Of a DNA stretch of 64,000 nucleotides, positions 42,193 to 50,636 are shown piece by piece (position 1 is the stretch's first letter; every line of letters starts with the position of its first letter). Source of the stretch: an uncultured Devosia sp. (lineage in GTDB: Bacteria; Pseudomonadota; Alphaproteobacteria; Rhizobiales; Devosiaceae); the NCBI RefSeq assembly GCF_963517015.1, contig NZ_CAUQDV010000002.1, forward strand, positions 496,001 to 560,000. Reading direction: 5' to 3'. The notes under the pieces were generated by a model that worked only from the letters and a program-made list of their open reading frames with translations, was not told where the DNA came from and ran no database searches. The position numbers and the translations under genes were made by a program.

Positions 42193-43473
42193 ATGGACTA
42201 TCGCGGCATATTCGAGGATGCAGTGGACACGCTGCGGGCAGAGAAGCGCTATCGCGTTTTTGCCGATCTCGAGCGCATTGCCGGCCAGTTTCCCAAGGCC
42301 ATTTATCGCGACGACGCCGACAATCAGCGTGAGATCACCATCTGGTGCTCCAACGACTATCTGGGCATGGGTCAACATGCCAAGGTCGTCGGCGCAATGC
42401 AGGACACGGCGGCCAAGCTGGGCGTCGGGTCGGGCGGCACCCGCAATATTTCCGGCACCAACCGTCCGCTGGTCGAGCTTGAGCGTTCGCTCGCCGATCT
42501 GCACCGCAAGGAAGGCGCCCTGATCTTCACTTCGGGCTTTGTGTCCAACGAAGCCGCGATCTCGACCATTGCGCGCCTGCTGCCCGATTGCGTAATCTTT
42601 TCGGACCAGCTCAACCACGCCTCGATGATTCAGGGCGTGCGCCAGTCGGGCATGGAAAAGAAGATTTTCCGGCACAATGACGTGGCGCATCTGCGCGATT
42701 TATTGGCTGCAGTGGACCGCAAAAGGCCCAAGCTGATCTGCTTTGAGTCGGTCTATTCGATGGATGGCGACATCGCCCCCATCAAGGAAATCTGCGACCT
42801 GGCCGAAGAGTTCGGCGCGCTGACCTATATCGACGAAGTCCATGCCGTCGGCATGTATGGTCCCCGAGGCGGCGGCATTGCCGAGCGCGACGGGCTGATG
42901 GACCGCATCGATATCATCGAGGGCACGCTGGCCAAGGGTTTTGGCACGATGGGCGGCTATATCACCGCCAACCGCGCCATCATCGACGCCGTGCGATCCT
43001 ATGCGCCCGAGTTCATCTTCACCACCTCGCTGCCCCCTGCCCTTTGCGCTGCCGCCCGTGCCTCGATCGAGCACCTCAAGGGCTCGACGCATGAGCGCAT
43101 GATGCACCAGCGCCAGGCGCGCCTCACCAAGGCGATCCTTGCCGATGCGGGCCTGCCGGTGATGGAGACCGACACCCATATCGTACCGCTGATCGTGGGC
43201 GATGCACGGGCCGTCAAGGCTGCCAGCGACATGCTGCTGGACAAGCACAATATCTACATCCAGCCGATCAACTACCCCACGGTGCCCAAGGGCACGGAGC
43301 GCCTGCGCATCACGCCGACGCCGCTGCATAGCGACGAGCTGATCTTTGCGCTGCGGCATGCGCTGGTCAGCGTCTGGACCAATCTGGGCCTGCCGCGCGA
43401 GCCGGCCGACGCCAAGATCACGGCGAGCAAGCTGACCTCGGGTGACCTGACCCTGCCGACCATCGGCGGGTAA
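42193..43473 (+). CDS. hemA: 5-aminolevulinate synthase
   Basis: 426 residues, the size of the alphaproteobacterial Shemin-pathway enzyme. Signatures: WCSNDYLGMGQHAKVV, GSGGTRNISGTN, DQLNHASMIQGVR, DEVHAVGMYGPRGGG and the PLP lysine Lys248 in EGTLAKGFGTMGGY. It condenses glycine with succinyl-CoA to 5-aminolevulinate, the first haem precursor. The long 5' region with an Fnr/FixK-type box suggests induction at low oxygen. Confidence 0.96.
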   Translation: MDYRGIFEDAVDTLRAEKRYRVFADLERIAGQFPKAIYRDDADNQREITIWCSNDYLGMGQHAKVVGAMQDTAAKLGVGSGGTRNISGTNRPLVELERSLADLHRKEGALIFTSGFVSNEAAISTIARLLPDCVIFSDQLNHASMIQGVRQSGMEKKIFRHNDVAHLRDLLAAVDRKRPKLICFESVYSMDGDIAPIKEICDLAEEFGALTYIDEVHAVGMYGPRGGGIAERDGLMDRIDIIEGTLAKGFGTMGGYITANRAIIDAVRSYAPEFIFTTSLPPALCAAARASIEHLKGSTHERMMHQRQARLTKAILADAGLPVMETDTHIVPLIVGDARAVKAASDMLLDKHNIYIQPINYPTVPKGTERLRITPTPLHSDELIFALRHALVSVWTNLGLPREPADAKITASKLTSGDLTLPTIGG

Positions 43474-43498
43474 GCAATCTCCAAGGCCTGGAACGGAA

Positions 43499-43520
43499 GA
43501 GGCGGTCGATCCGCCGCCTC
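43499..43520 (+). terminator. Weak hairpin after hemA
   Basis: GAGGCGG (43499-43505) pairs with CCGCCTC (43514-43520) over an 8-base loop, 26 bases after the hemA stop; no strong T tract follows. Confidence 0.45.
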
Positions 43521-43543
43521 CCGAATGGCGTCAGGCCTGTTCT

Positions 43544-44440
43544 TTACCGCAGGCTGGCCGGCGTCGTCCGCAGGTTTCTGGCAAAGTTTTGGAGCGTGGT
43601 CTCTGGCCTGCCCAGGGCTTGCCAGGTTTGCGCCGCGTAGAAGGGGTCTTCGTGGTCGCCGAAATAGGCGAACAGGCTCCCGAAGAACCGCATGCGTGCA
43701 TTGAACAGCCCGATCAGCCTGATCACCCAGAGTGGGGCGACGCGGATTTTGAGCGTCGGGTCGTAGTCGCGCACGAACTGCTGCATTGCCTTCTTGACGG
43801 TCAGAGCCTCCGGCCCCTGGATGGCGCAGTGTTCCGGCATGACCGATGGGTTTCTGAAGGCGTTGGCCACTTGGCGGGCATAGTCCGCGACGCTGATCCA
43901 GTAGATGCTGACACCGGTATTGCCGATCCATTGCAGCGCATGCTGGTCGATCAGTGTGGGGAGCAATTCCATGAAATGGGTGGGCGCAAAGAATGTATGG
44001 GCAATGCCCGAGTCCGCGATGATCTGGTGGCCCTGCATGCGGATCAGGTTTGGGGCGGCATTCCTGCGGATACGTGCAACGGCTGGGGGATAGGCGCCCA
44101 GCGAGCCGATCTTGGCGATATACTGGATGGCGAGACCCCGGATGGCCTCCATCAGGTTCGCCACGCCCTCACGCTCTTCGTAAAAGTCCAGGTCAAGATC
44201 GCCCGTCTCGGTGGCGAGGTTGATGTAGATGGCGTCTACACCCTGGAGGCCAGCCCGCAGGCTTTCGACATCCCTCAGGTCGCCCGGAACAATCTCGACA
44301 TTGGCCGGCAGCATGGCGCGCGCCTTTTCGGGCGAGCGTACAATGGCACGGACCTCGAAAGCCCTGGCCAGTTCTGTCGCGACCGGCGCCCCCAGGCGAC
44401 CCGTTGCTCCGATAACGGCAATCGTTCTTATCGGCTTCAT
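43544..44440 (-). CDS. NmrA-like NAD(P)-binding protein
   Basis: 298 residues with the atypical SDR nucleotide loop IAVIGATGRLGAPVATEL (about 7-24) and the NmrA pattern ARAFEVRAIVRSP...NVEIVPGDLRDVESLRAGLQGVDAIYINLA. The Tyr-Lys pair of classical SDRs is absent, as usual for NmrA/HSCARG-like proteins, which either act on quinones or sense NADP(H). ATG 44440 was chosen because AGGAGT precedes it; a GTG two codons earlier overlaps that site. It is the second gene of a unit with the TetR regulator upstream (2-base gap). Confidence 0.88.
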   Translation of the reverse strand: MKPIRTIAVIGATGRLGAPVATELARAFEVRAIVRSPEKARAMLPANVEIVPGDLRDVESLRAGLQGVDAIYINLATETGDLDLDFYEEREGVANLMEAIRGLAIQYIAKIGSLGAYPPAVARIRRNAAPNLIRMQGHQIIADSGIAHTFFAPTHFMELLPTLIDQHALQWIGNTGVSIYWISVADYARQVANAFRNPSVMPEHCAIQGPEALTVKKAMQQFVRDYDPTLKIRVAPLWVIRLIGLFNARMRFFGSLFAYFGDHEDPFYAAQTWQALGRPETTLQNFARNLRTTPASLR

Positions 44441-44442
44441 GA

Positions 44443-45144
44443 TCACTCCTGATCCATTCGCATGAACAGCGGTTCGAGTTTTTCGGGGTCGTAATGCCGC
44501 TCGATGGCGGCGTTGCTCAACCCCAGACCGCGCAGCAGGAAGCGCACCGTGGCTTCAACCAGCTCGTCCCGGGTCATGCCGTAGTCCACCACCTGCTCTT
44601 GAGGCAGGCTGATCAGATGCAAGGTGTTGGCCAGGTGATGAACGAACCAGATTTCCGCCTTGCCGGCGCCTATCCCGGACTCGACGTCGCCTGCAGCGCG
44701 TGCGGCATGCAGCGATTTCTCGAAGACATCCCCCCACGGCCGGACATGCCTTTCCAGAAAGGCCCGCGCCAGCCGACCGTCGCCGAGCAGGCTCGACGTG
44801 ACGAGGCGCTTGGTGTCCTCGTGGTTTTGTTGCGACCCCATGCCGGGAAAAACTGCCTGCACAAGCAGGGCGACACCCGCCACCAGCGTCGCCGTGGAAG
44901 GATCGGCGCTGGCAACAAACCGCTCGCCAAGATCATTGGCTTCGACGCAATGCCGCTCCAGTTCCGCATAGAGGGCTTCCTTGCCGGAAAAATGCCGATA
45001 GAGCAGGGCTTCGGAAACTCCAGCCGCGCGCGCGATTTCCTTGGTCGTGGCATTGGCCCCGAGGCGGGCAAAGACGGGCGAGGCTGCTTGCAGAATGGCC
45101 TGTTTGCGGTCGTCGGCGGGAAGTCTGCTTGTCCTGGATGGCAT
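44443..45144 (-). CDS. TetR-family transcriptional regulator
   Basis: 233 residues. The N-terminal HTH reads RKQAILQAASPVFARLGANATTKEIARAAGVSEALLYRHFSGKEALYAEL, a full TetR signature; the rest is a ligand-binding domain (about 70-225). A perfect 24-base palindrome 20 bases upstream of ATG 45144 is very likely its operator. It probably represses its own unit with the NmrA-like gene and perhaps the divergent SDR gene at 45381. Confidence 0.93.
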   Translation of the reverse strand: MPSRTSRLPADDRKQAILQAASPVFARLGANATTKEIARAAGVSEALLYRHFSGKEALYAELERHCVEANDLGERFVASADPSTATLVAGVALLVQAVFPGMGSQQNHEDTKRLVTSSLLGDGRLARAFLERHVRPWGDVFEKSLHAARAAGDVESGIGAGKAEIWFVHHLANTLHLISLPQEQVVDYGMTRDELVEATVRFLLRGLGLSNAAIERHYDPEKLEPLFMRMDQE

Positions 45145-45164
45145 GATAGCTCCTTCAACACACT

Positions 45165-45188
45165 TTGTAAGTGAATGTTCACTTACAA
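45165..45188. promoter_or_regulatory. Perfect palindrome, probable TetR operator
   Basis: TTGTAAGTGAA - TG - TTCACTTACAA: 11-base arms, fully complementary, 20 bases upstream of the TetR start codon and between two divergent units. TAAGTGAA..TTCACTTA is of the form bound by many TetR regulators. Confidence 0.85.
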
Positions 45189-45380
45189 TCAAGTGAGTTG
45201 TTGGATTTCGGCTACCTGCTTGCCATTTGGACCAACAGGCGGGCGACCGTTCGCAAATCGGCACCAGTCCATTCGCTGCAATTTTTTGACCAAATGGTAG
45301 AAAATGACGTCCGCTCGGCATAGGTCGGAAGACACGCCGCTTATGCGAATAAAGACTTATCATTTTTAGGAGTTTTCAAA

Positions 45381-46145
45381 ATGCAGTTCAAAGACAAGGT
45401 CGTGCTGATCACGGGCGCAGCGGGCGGTATCGGTATTGCCGCGGCGCGGCAATTCGCGGCCGAAGGCGCCAAGCTGGCACTGGTCGACCTGTCGATGGAT
45501 GCACTCAAGGCCGCTGCGGCCGACCTGCCCGACGCGTTGCTGCTGTCGGCCAATGTCGCCCAGGAAGAGGACACAAAGTCCTATGTCGAGCAGACCGTGG
45601 CCAAGTTTGGCCGGATCGACGTGTTCTTCAACAATGCCGGCATCAACGGCGACTTCAAGCCGATCACCGAACAGACGATCGAAAACTGGCAGCGCGTGCT
45701 CAACGTCAATGTCATCGGCGCCTTCCTCGGCCTGAAATACGTGCTTGCCGTGATGCAGGGCCAGAAGTCCGGTGTCGTGGTCAATACCGCCTCCAATGGC
45801 GGCACGCTGGGCGCCCCGAACATGAGCGCCTATGTCGCCTCCAAGCATGCCATGGTCGGCCTCAACAAGACCGCGGCGCTGGAAGCGGCGCCGTTCGGAA
45901 TCCGCGTCAATGCCGTCGCGCCCTCTGGCGTCGACACGGCCATGATCCGCTCGATCGAAAGCAATGCCGCCAAGGGTCACGAGGACGAGGTGCGCAAGAA
46001 GTTCCACGAAGCCGTGCCGCTCGGCCGCTATGCTACTGCAGACGAGATCGCCGATCTCGTGCTGTTCCTTGCCTCCGACAAAGCCAGCTTCATCTCCGGC
46101 GCCTACTACCGCATCGATGGCGGCGGCGCGGCCATGTCGGCATAA
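45381..46145 (+). CDS. Short-chain dehydrogenase/reductase (classical SDR)
   Basis: 254 residues. Nucleotide loop VLITGAAGGIGIAAA (about 8-22), NNAGINGD, catalytic Ser in NTASNGG, Tyr and Lys in MSAYVASKHAMVGL, and FISGAYYRIDGGGA at the end. An NAD(P)-dependent oxidoreductase of unknown substrate. AGGAG precedes ATG 45381. It is divergent from the TetR regulator and shares the intergenic palindrome region, so it may be a target. Confidence 0.93.
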   Translation: MQFKDKVVLITGAAGGIGIAAARQFAAEGAKLALVDLSMDALKAAAADLPDALLLSANVAQEEDTKSYVEQTVAKFGRIDVFFNNAGINGDFKPITEQTIENWQRVLNVNVIGAFLGLKYVLAVMQGQKSGVVVNTASNGGTLGAPNMSAYVASKHAMVGLNKTAALEAAPFGIRVNAVAPSGVDTAMIRSIESNAAKGHEDEVRKKFHEAVPLGRYATADEIADLVLFLASDKASFISGAYYRIDGGGAAMSA

Positions 46146-46167
46146 GCTGGCCCCGAACTTTCGACAG

Positions 46168-46191
46168 GGTCCCCTGCGCAAGCCGGGGACC
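46168..46191. terminator. Hairpin between convergent SDR genes
   Basis: GGTCCCC (46168-46174) and GGGGACC (46185-46191) around a 10-base loop, followed by TTCTGCGTTT; placed between two convergent stops. Confidence 0.65.
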
Positions 46192-46200
46192 TTCTGCGTT

Positions 46201-46932
46201 TCAAACCCGGTCGAAATTGCTCGGCAGGATGATCATGTCGCGAATGGTCACTTCGCGCCGGCGGGTCAGCATAAAGATTATCGCTTCGGCGACATCCTCG
46301 GGCTCGATCAAGCCGCCGCTTTCGCGGGCGGCGCGGAGGTTTTCCTCGGGCCAGTCAGCCAGAAGGGCTGAAACGACGGGACCGGGCGAAATCTGCGCCA
46401 CGCGCACGCCATGGGGCACCATCTGGCGGCGCATGCCCTGGACAAAACTGGTGATGGCCCATTTGGAACCCGAATAGACCGGTTCCCACCAGGTCGGGAA
46501 GTGACCGGCCACCGAGCAGGTGACGATGATGTCGCCGGTTTTGCGCTCGATCATGTGCGGCGATACGGCATGCACATTCTTCATCACCGCATTGACGTTG
46601 AGATTGAGCATCCGATCGATTGCTTCGGGCGTGGTCTCGGTCAGATCGCCGCCGATATAGATGCCGGCATTGCAGTGAAGAATATCGATGCGACCGGCCT
46701 TTGCGAGGATCTCGGGGACCATGCTGGCGCAGCTTTGAGCATCGAGCAAGTCAGTCACTTGCGCAATGGCGCGGTCGCCCAACTCCGCCACCAGAGCGGT
46801 CAGGGCAGTCTCATTGCGATCGACGAGCACCACCACGGCGCCTTCGGCCAGAAGGCCTTTCGTCGTTGCCAAGCCAATGCCCGAAGCGGCGCCGGTGACC
46901 ACGGCAATCTTGTCAGTCAATCCATTCGACAC
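46201..46932 (-). CDS. Ribitol 2-dehydrogenase-like SDR
   Basis: 243 residues, classical SDR with VVTGAASGIGLATT, NAGIYIGGDL, catalytic Ser in ITVTCSVAG-type strand, and PVYSGSKWAITSFV containing Tyr and Lys. GPVVSALLADWP, VAEAIIFMLTRR and the ending VTIRDMIILPSNFD closely recall Klebsiella ribitol 2-dehydrogenase (from memory, no alignment run). It would oxidise ribitol or a similar polyol to the 2-keto sugar with NAD. No pentulose kinase or polyol transporter is adjacent. Confidence 0.82.
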   Translation of the reverse strand: MSNGLTDKIAVVTGAASGIGLATTKGLLAEGAVVVLVDRNETALTALVAELGDRAIAQVTDLLDAQSCASMVPEILAKAGRIDILHCNAGIYIGGDLTETTPEAIDRMLNLNVNAVMKNVHAVSPHMIERKTGDIIVTCSVAGHFPTWWEPVYSGSKWAITSFVQGMRRQMVPHGVRVAQISPGPVVSALLADWPEENLRAARESGGLIEPEDVAEAIIFMLTRRREVTIRDMIILPSNFDRV

Positions 46933-47022
46933 GTCAGCAACTCCCGCACCTCATGTGCTCCACGGCACAGGTTGGCAGGCATTGTCCATGCGGTCCAGCT
47001 GCGAACACGCGTTGGTGGTTCG

Positions 47023-47616
47023 TCAAGCCCCCGGCCCTTCATCGGGGCTGCGGTTGAAATCGAGAATGTCGCCGATACCCAGATAGCGACCGCCCGAGAC
47101 GTGGTGCAGCGTGCGCCAGTCGGGGTCGGCGTCCTCGAAATGCCAGCGGCCGTCGCGGAACACGCTGTCGTCGGCCCAGGCGGCTTCGACTTCGCCGATG
47201 AAGAGATCGTAGGTGGTCTGGTTGTGCGGCTCGGGGATCAGCCGGCAGATCATCCAGGCGGCGCAGCCGTCCACCAGCGGCAGGTCGTGGCCCGGCATGT
47301 CGAAGAGTTTCACGCCGGAGCGGGCAAGCTTGTCGGGCATGTCATGCAGCGAGGTCGTGCCCAGGGCATCCACCACCTTGAGGTGCCTCGCCACGGGGAT
47401 CTGCATGACGAAATGCGTACTGGCTTCCACCAGGTCCCGCGTCCGCGCGCCGCTGTCAAGCACGACCGTGACCTTGGCCGGGTCCATATCGAGCACCGAG
47501 GCCCAGGCGGCGGGCATGACATTGTCCATGCCGCCATGGCGGGCCGAGATCAGCACGGTCGGGCCATGGTTGAGCAGGCGGTGTGCCCTGGCGAGATCGA
47601 CGGGAAGAATGGTCAT
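47023..47616 (-). CDS. Flavin reductase-like, FMN-binding split-barrel protein
   Basis: 197 residues: LLNHGPTVLISARHGGMDNVMPAAWASVLDMDPAKVTVVLDSGARTRDLVEASTHFVMQIP follows the flavin reductase (NtaB/DIM6) pattern, and a late DGCAAWMICRLIPEPH...YDLFIGEVEAAWADD completes the barrel. It should bind FMN and reduce it with NAD(P)H, or act as a flavoprotein oxidoreductase. It is a single gene between an SDR and a hydrolase gene on the same strand. Confidence 0.87.
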   Translation of the reverse strand: MTILPVDLARAHRLLNHGPTVLISARHGGMDNVMPAAWASVLDMDPAKVTVVLDSGARTRDLVEASTHFVMQIPVARHLKVVDALGTTSLHDMPDKLARSGVKLFDMPGHDLPLVDGCAAWMICRLIPEPHNQTTYDLFIGEVEAAWADDSVFRDGRWHFEDADPDWRTLHHVSGGRYLGIGDILDFNRSPDEGPGA

Positions 47617-47687
47617 GAGAGGTCCGGAGCAAAACGCAGAATCGTCGCCAAGGCTAGCGCAGCACCGCAGACTTGGCGACGTCGGGT

Positions 47688-48551
47688 TCAGTCGATGAAA
47701 TCCAGGATGGCCGCGGCGACGCGGTCCGGCGCTTCAAGGCTGGCATAGTGCCCAACGCCCTCCAGCTGGACCGATTTCGGATCATCGGCTACGGCAGCCA
47801 TGGTTGCCTTGGTGAAGTCGCCTCCGCCTGCACCGATCGCCAGGACCGGCATGGTCAGGCCGCTGCGTTGCGCGATCGCCTGGAGTTCGGCGCCTTCTGC
47901 CAGCATGGAGCGATAAAGGCCGCTGGCGCCACGCCAGCCGTGGGGTCGAGCATAGGTACGGGCGAATTCGTCGATATCCGCATCAGTGACGGCGCCGGGG
48001 AGAGCGGTCATGGTGCGGAACATCCAGGCGATGAAATCGCGTTCCGTCCCCGCCAGCAGCAGTTCGGGAATGGCTGGCGCTGCGAGAACACCGATATGCC
48101 AGGAGCCGCCATGGGTGATGTCGGCAAGCCCTTCGAGGCCAAAGCCGGCCAAGCCCATTTCCACCGCGGTGAAACTCGCCACGTCTTCGGGATGGCTGGT
48201 GGCCAGACGAAAGGCCGCACCGCCGCTGATGTCCTGCGCCACAAGATGGACAGGGCCTAGCCCGAGATGGGCGATCAGATCATGCAGGCTGGCGGCGGCG
48301 ACCGTGCTGGATAGGTCGCCGTCACCCAGACCGGAGTCGCCGAAGCCCGGCAGATCCACGGCAAGGACGCGATGATTGCGCGCCAGAAGCGGGATGAGCT
48401 TGTGAAAGGCCCACCAGGTTTCGGGGAAACCATGCACGAGCAGGATGGGCGAGCCGGCGGCGCCTGCGCTGACGTAGTGCAGTTCGGCATTTTCGAGAGC
48501 GAGGTGGTGGTGCGTGACTTCTGGAATGGTTGGTGCGGTGGGATCGAACAT
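47688..48551 (-). CDS. Alpha/beta hydrolase, epoxide-hydrolase or dehalogenase type
   Basis: 287 residues. HGFPETWWAFHKLIPLL (from 40) is the oxyanion-side motif of epoxide hydrolases, and the nucleophile position is Asp107 in VAQDISGGAAF, not Ser; His about 268 in GVGHYASLE completes the triad. An Asp nucleophile plus HGFPE points to epoxide or halocarboxylate hydrolysis. Three repeated palindromes lie upstream in the region shared with a divergent MarR gene, so its expression is probably controlled by that regulator. Confidence 0.88.
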   Translation of the reverse strand: MFDPTAPTIPEVTHHHLALENAELHYVSAGAAGSPILLVHGFPETWWAFHKLIPLLARNHRVLAVDLPGFGDSGLGDGDLSSTVAAASLHDLIAHLGLGPVHLVAQDISGGAAFRLATSHPEDVASFTAVEMGLAGFGLEGLADITHGGSWHIGVLAAPAIPELLLAGTERDFIAWMFRTMTALPGAVTDADIDEFARTYARPHGWRGASGLYRSMLAEGAELQAIAQRSGLTMPVLAIGAGGGDFTKATMAAVADDPKSVQLEGVGHYASLEAPDRVAAAILDFID

Positions 48552-48566
48552 GATGACCTCAATGTT

Positions 48567-48645
48567 AGACAGCCTCGTTGTCTTTCAGGGAAGATATAGA
48601 CAACCACATTGTCCAGTTCAAGGGCCTTAGACAACCCGGTTGCCT
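48567..48645. promoter_or_regulatory. Three MarR operator repeats, 31 bp apart
   Basis: AGACAGCCTCGTTGTCT (48567-48583), AGACAACCACATTGTCC (48598-48614) and AGACAACCCGGTTGCCT (48629-48645) are 17-base variants of the palindrome AGACAACC-N-GGTTGTCT. Their starts are exactly 31 bases apart (about three helical turns). They fill the space between the divergent hydrolase and MarR genes. Confidence 0.85.
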
Positions 48646-48674
48646 TTTGACTCTTGCCGCCCTATTGCGAGGTC

Positions 48675-49145
48675 ATGACACGTCAAGGCGCCAATCTTGC
48701 TCTGCTGCTGCTGGGAGGCTTTCGCCAGATGACGGGCGCAGCCCGGGCCGAGCTTACCCAGCAAGGCTTTTCCGGCATCAGCCCAGCCAATGAATTTGCC
48801 ATGCGGGCCATTGCAGCCGGCGCGGGCAGCGCATCCGAACTGGGCCGGCGGCTGTCCGTTTCCAAACAGGCAGCGGCCAAGACGATCGCTACGCTCGAAC
48901 AGCAGGGCTATGTCGGGCGCACGGACGATCCGGCAGATGCACGCCGCAAGATGGTGACGATCACGCCGCGTGGCCAGGCAGCGATGCAGGCGGGTGAGGC
49001 GATCATGGATGCGTTACGAGCCCAATGGGCGGACCGGATCGGGTCCGACGCGCTGGCGCGGCTCGAGGACAATCTGACGGCGCTGCTCGGCCCCTCGCCG
49101 ATCGACCTGGCTGCGCCTGGCCAGCCGGACGGTGACGAGGGGTAG
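48675..49145 (+). CDS. MarR-family transcriptional regulator
   Basis: 156 residues. The winged helix covers FAMRAIAAGAGSASELGRRLSVSKQAAAKTIATLEQQGYVGRTDDPADARRKMVTITPRG. ATG 48675 is preceded by a GAGG site; an in-frame ATG at 48654 lies 9 bases past the last operator and is less likely. It is divergent from the Asp-nucleophile hydrolase, and the three palindromes between them are its probable sites. Confidence 0.92.
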   Translation: MTRQGANLALLLLGGFRQMTGAARAELTQQGFSGISPANEFAMRAIAAGAGSASELGRRLSVSKQAAAKTIATLEQQGYVGRTDDPADARRKMVTITPRGQAAMQAGEAIMDALRAQWADRIGSDALARLEDNLTALLGPSPIDLAAPGQPDGDEG

Positions 49146-49209
49146 GCAGGGCGCAGGGTTCAGCGCTTGATGCGCCGCCTGTTAGCCAGCCATTCGCGCA
49201 ACGACGCCC

Positions 49210-49827
49210 CTACCCCACGAGGATAATCCGCATCAGGTCGGCAGTGTTGCGCGCACCCAGCTTTTCCATGACCCGGGCACGATGCACTTCGATCGCCCTT
49301 GGCGAAATGCCCAGTTCGCGACCGGCTTCCTTGTTGGACTGGCCGCTGGTGATGAGATGGAGCACCTGCCGTTCGCGCGGGGTAAGCTGGGAAAAGCCGC
49401 GGATGTCGGTGGTCCGGCCGTTTCGCAGACCGATGCGCAAGGCATTGCGCAGCACGGACAGCAGGTAGTCGCTGTCGATGGGCTTGGAGATCACATCGAT
49501 GGCGCCAAGCTTCATGGCACTGACGGCGGCCATGACATCGGGCATGTCGACCAGCATGACGACGGGCAATTCACCCGGCATCGCCTTGACGCGCCGCAGC
49601 AGGTCTAGCCCGCTCTGCTCGCCAAGGACCATGTTTATGAGAAAGCCATCGGGCCGGCGCCGCTCGGTGGCGATGGCGAATTGCCTGGTGTCGGTCGAAA
49701 AAGACGTATGGAAACCTTCGAGCCGGAAAAGAACGCTCAGGGCCTCGCAGGTGGCTATGTCGGTATCGACGATGTGGATCAAACGATCGCGGGATGGAAA
49801 AGGACTATAGTATAGATCATCGCTCAT
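49210..49827 (-). CDS. FixJ/NarL-type regulator with degenerate receiver
   Basis: 205 residues. The C-terminal LuxR/FixJ HTH is intact (FSQLTPRERQVLHLITSGQSNKEAGRELGISPRAIEVHRARVMEKLGARNTADLMRI). The N-terminal receiver (about 15-130) keeps the K in VISKPID, but the phosphoacceptor position has Asn65 (PDGFLINMVLGEQSG) in place of Asp. It may therefore act without phosphorylation. It does not sit next to a kinase on its own strand; a hybrid kinase starts at 50637 on the other strand. Confidence 0.88.
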   Translation of the reverse strand: MSDDLYYSPFPSRDRLIHIVDTDIATCEALSVLFRLEGFHTSFSTDTRQFAIATERRRPDGFLINMVLGEQSGLDLLRRVKAMPGELPVVMLVDMPDVMAAVSAMKLGAIDVISKPIDSDYLLSVLRNALRIGLRNGRTTDIRGFSQLTPRERQVLHLITSGQSNKEAGRELGISPRAIEVHRARVMEKLGARNTADLMRIILVG

Positions 49828-49990
49828 ATTGCCGCTCCCCGTGGCAAGAAGTGCTTAGTGACAAACCTTTCGCTGTATACGATCACCACAATGGCCCGCC
49901 CTTCGGCAGGCCTTGGCCCAGGTGAAATAGCCACGGCAGTTTGCGCTAAGTGTTCCTGCCGTCCGACAGGATCTTCACTTACGATGAACT

Positions 49991-50026
49991 ACCTAGATGA
50001 TAGGCATAAAAGCCTATCATCTAGGT
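49991..50026. repeat. Perfect 15-bp inverted repeat
   Basis: ACCTAGATGATAGGC - ATAAAA - GCCTATCATCTAGGT. It lies 25 bases downstream of the mscL stop and 164 bases upstream of the FixJ-like gene start. There is no T tract on either side, so it may be a protein-binding site or an RNA-stabilising hairpin and not a classical terminator. Confidence 0.8.
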
Positions 50027-50050
50027 GTCAATACGATTCCGGCTTGCGGA

Positions 50051-50488
50051 TCAGACGCGCGGACTTGCGCGCAGCGCGTCACGGATTTCGGTGAGCAGGA
50101 CTTCTTCCTTGGTGGGCGCGGGGGTTGAAGCGACGGGTTCGGTCGCGGCCTGCCTCTTGAGGCGGTTGATGCCCTTGACCACCATGAAGAGCACGAAGGC
50201 GATGATGGTGAATTTGACGATGGCGTTGATGAACAGGCCGATATTCAGCGTTGCCACGCCGGCAGCCTTGGCGGCGGCGACGGAGGGCACGGCGACCTGA
50301 TCGGGGTTGGACAGCACGACGAAGAGGTTGGAGAAGTCGATGCCGCCGATGATCAGGCCGATCAGCGGCATGAAGATGTCGTCGACGATGGACGAGACGA
50401 TGGCGCCGAATGCGGCGCCGATAATCACACCGATCGCCAGGTCGATCATATTGCCCTTGATGGCGAAGTCCCTGAATTCCTTGAACAT
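50051..50488 (-). CDS. mscL: Large-conductance mechanosensitive channel
   Basis: 145 residues: MFKEFRDFAIKGNMIDLAIGVIIGAAFGAIVSSIVDDIFMPLIGLI at the N-terminus is the MscL signature, with the second membrane helix FINAIVKFTIIAFVLFMVVKGINRL and a C-terminal helix VLLTEIRDALR. It forms a pressure-gated pore that releases solutes on osmotic downshock. Confidence 0.97.
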   Translation of the reverse strand: MFKEFRDFAIKGNMIDLAIGVIIGAAFGAIVSSIVDDIFMPLIGLIIGGIDFSNLFVVLSNPDQVAVPSVAAAKAAGVATLNIGLFINAIVKFTIIAFVLFMVVKGINRLKRQAATEPVASTPAPTKEEVLLTEIRDALRASPRV

Positions 50489-50636
50489 GATGTAAGCCTC
50501 TTGATGTTCCGCCGCGCGACCCGCGGGTGGTTAACAAAGCCTTACCTGTGAGGGTTTTGCAATGGGTCGAGAGTAGGTCTTGCATGGCTTTGTCGCTGGG
50601 CAGATAATTTCGGCAGCCTAACGACCAGGACTGATC

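Noticed and set aside
49991..50026. Riboswitch or classical terminator at the 15-bp inverted repeat
   Set aside because: It is a single simple hairpin downstream of mscL without a T tract or any known aptamer features.
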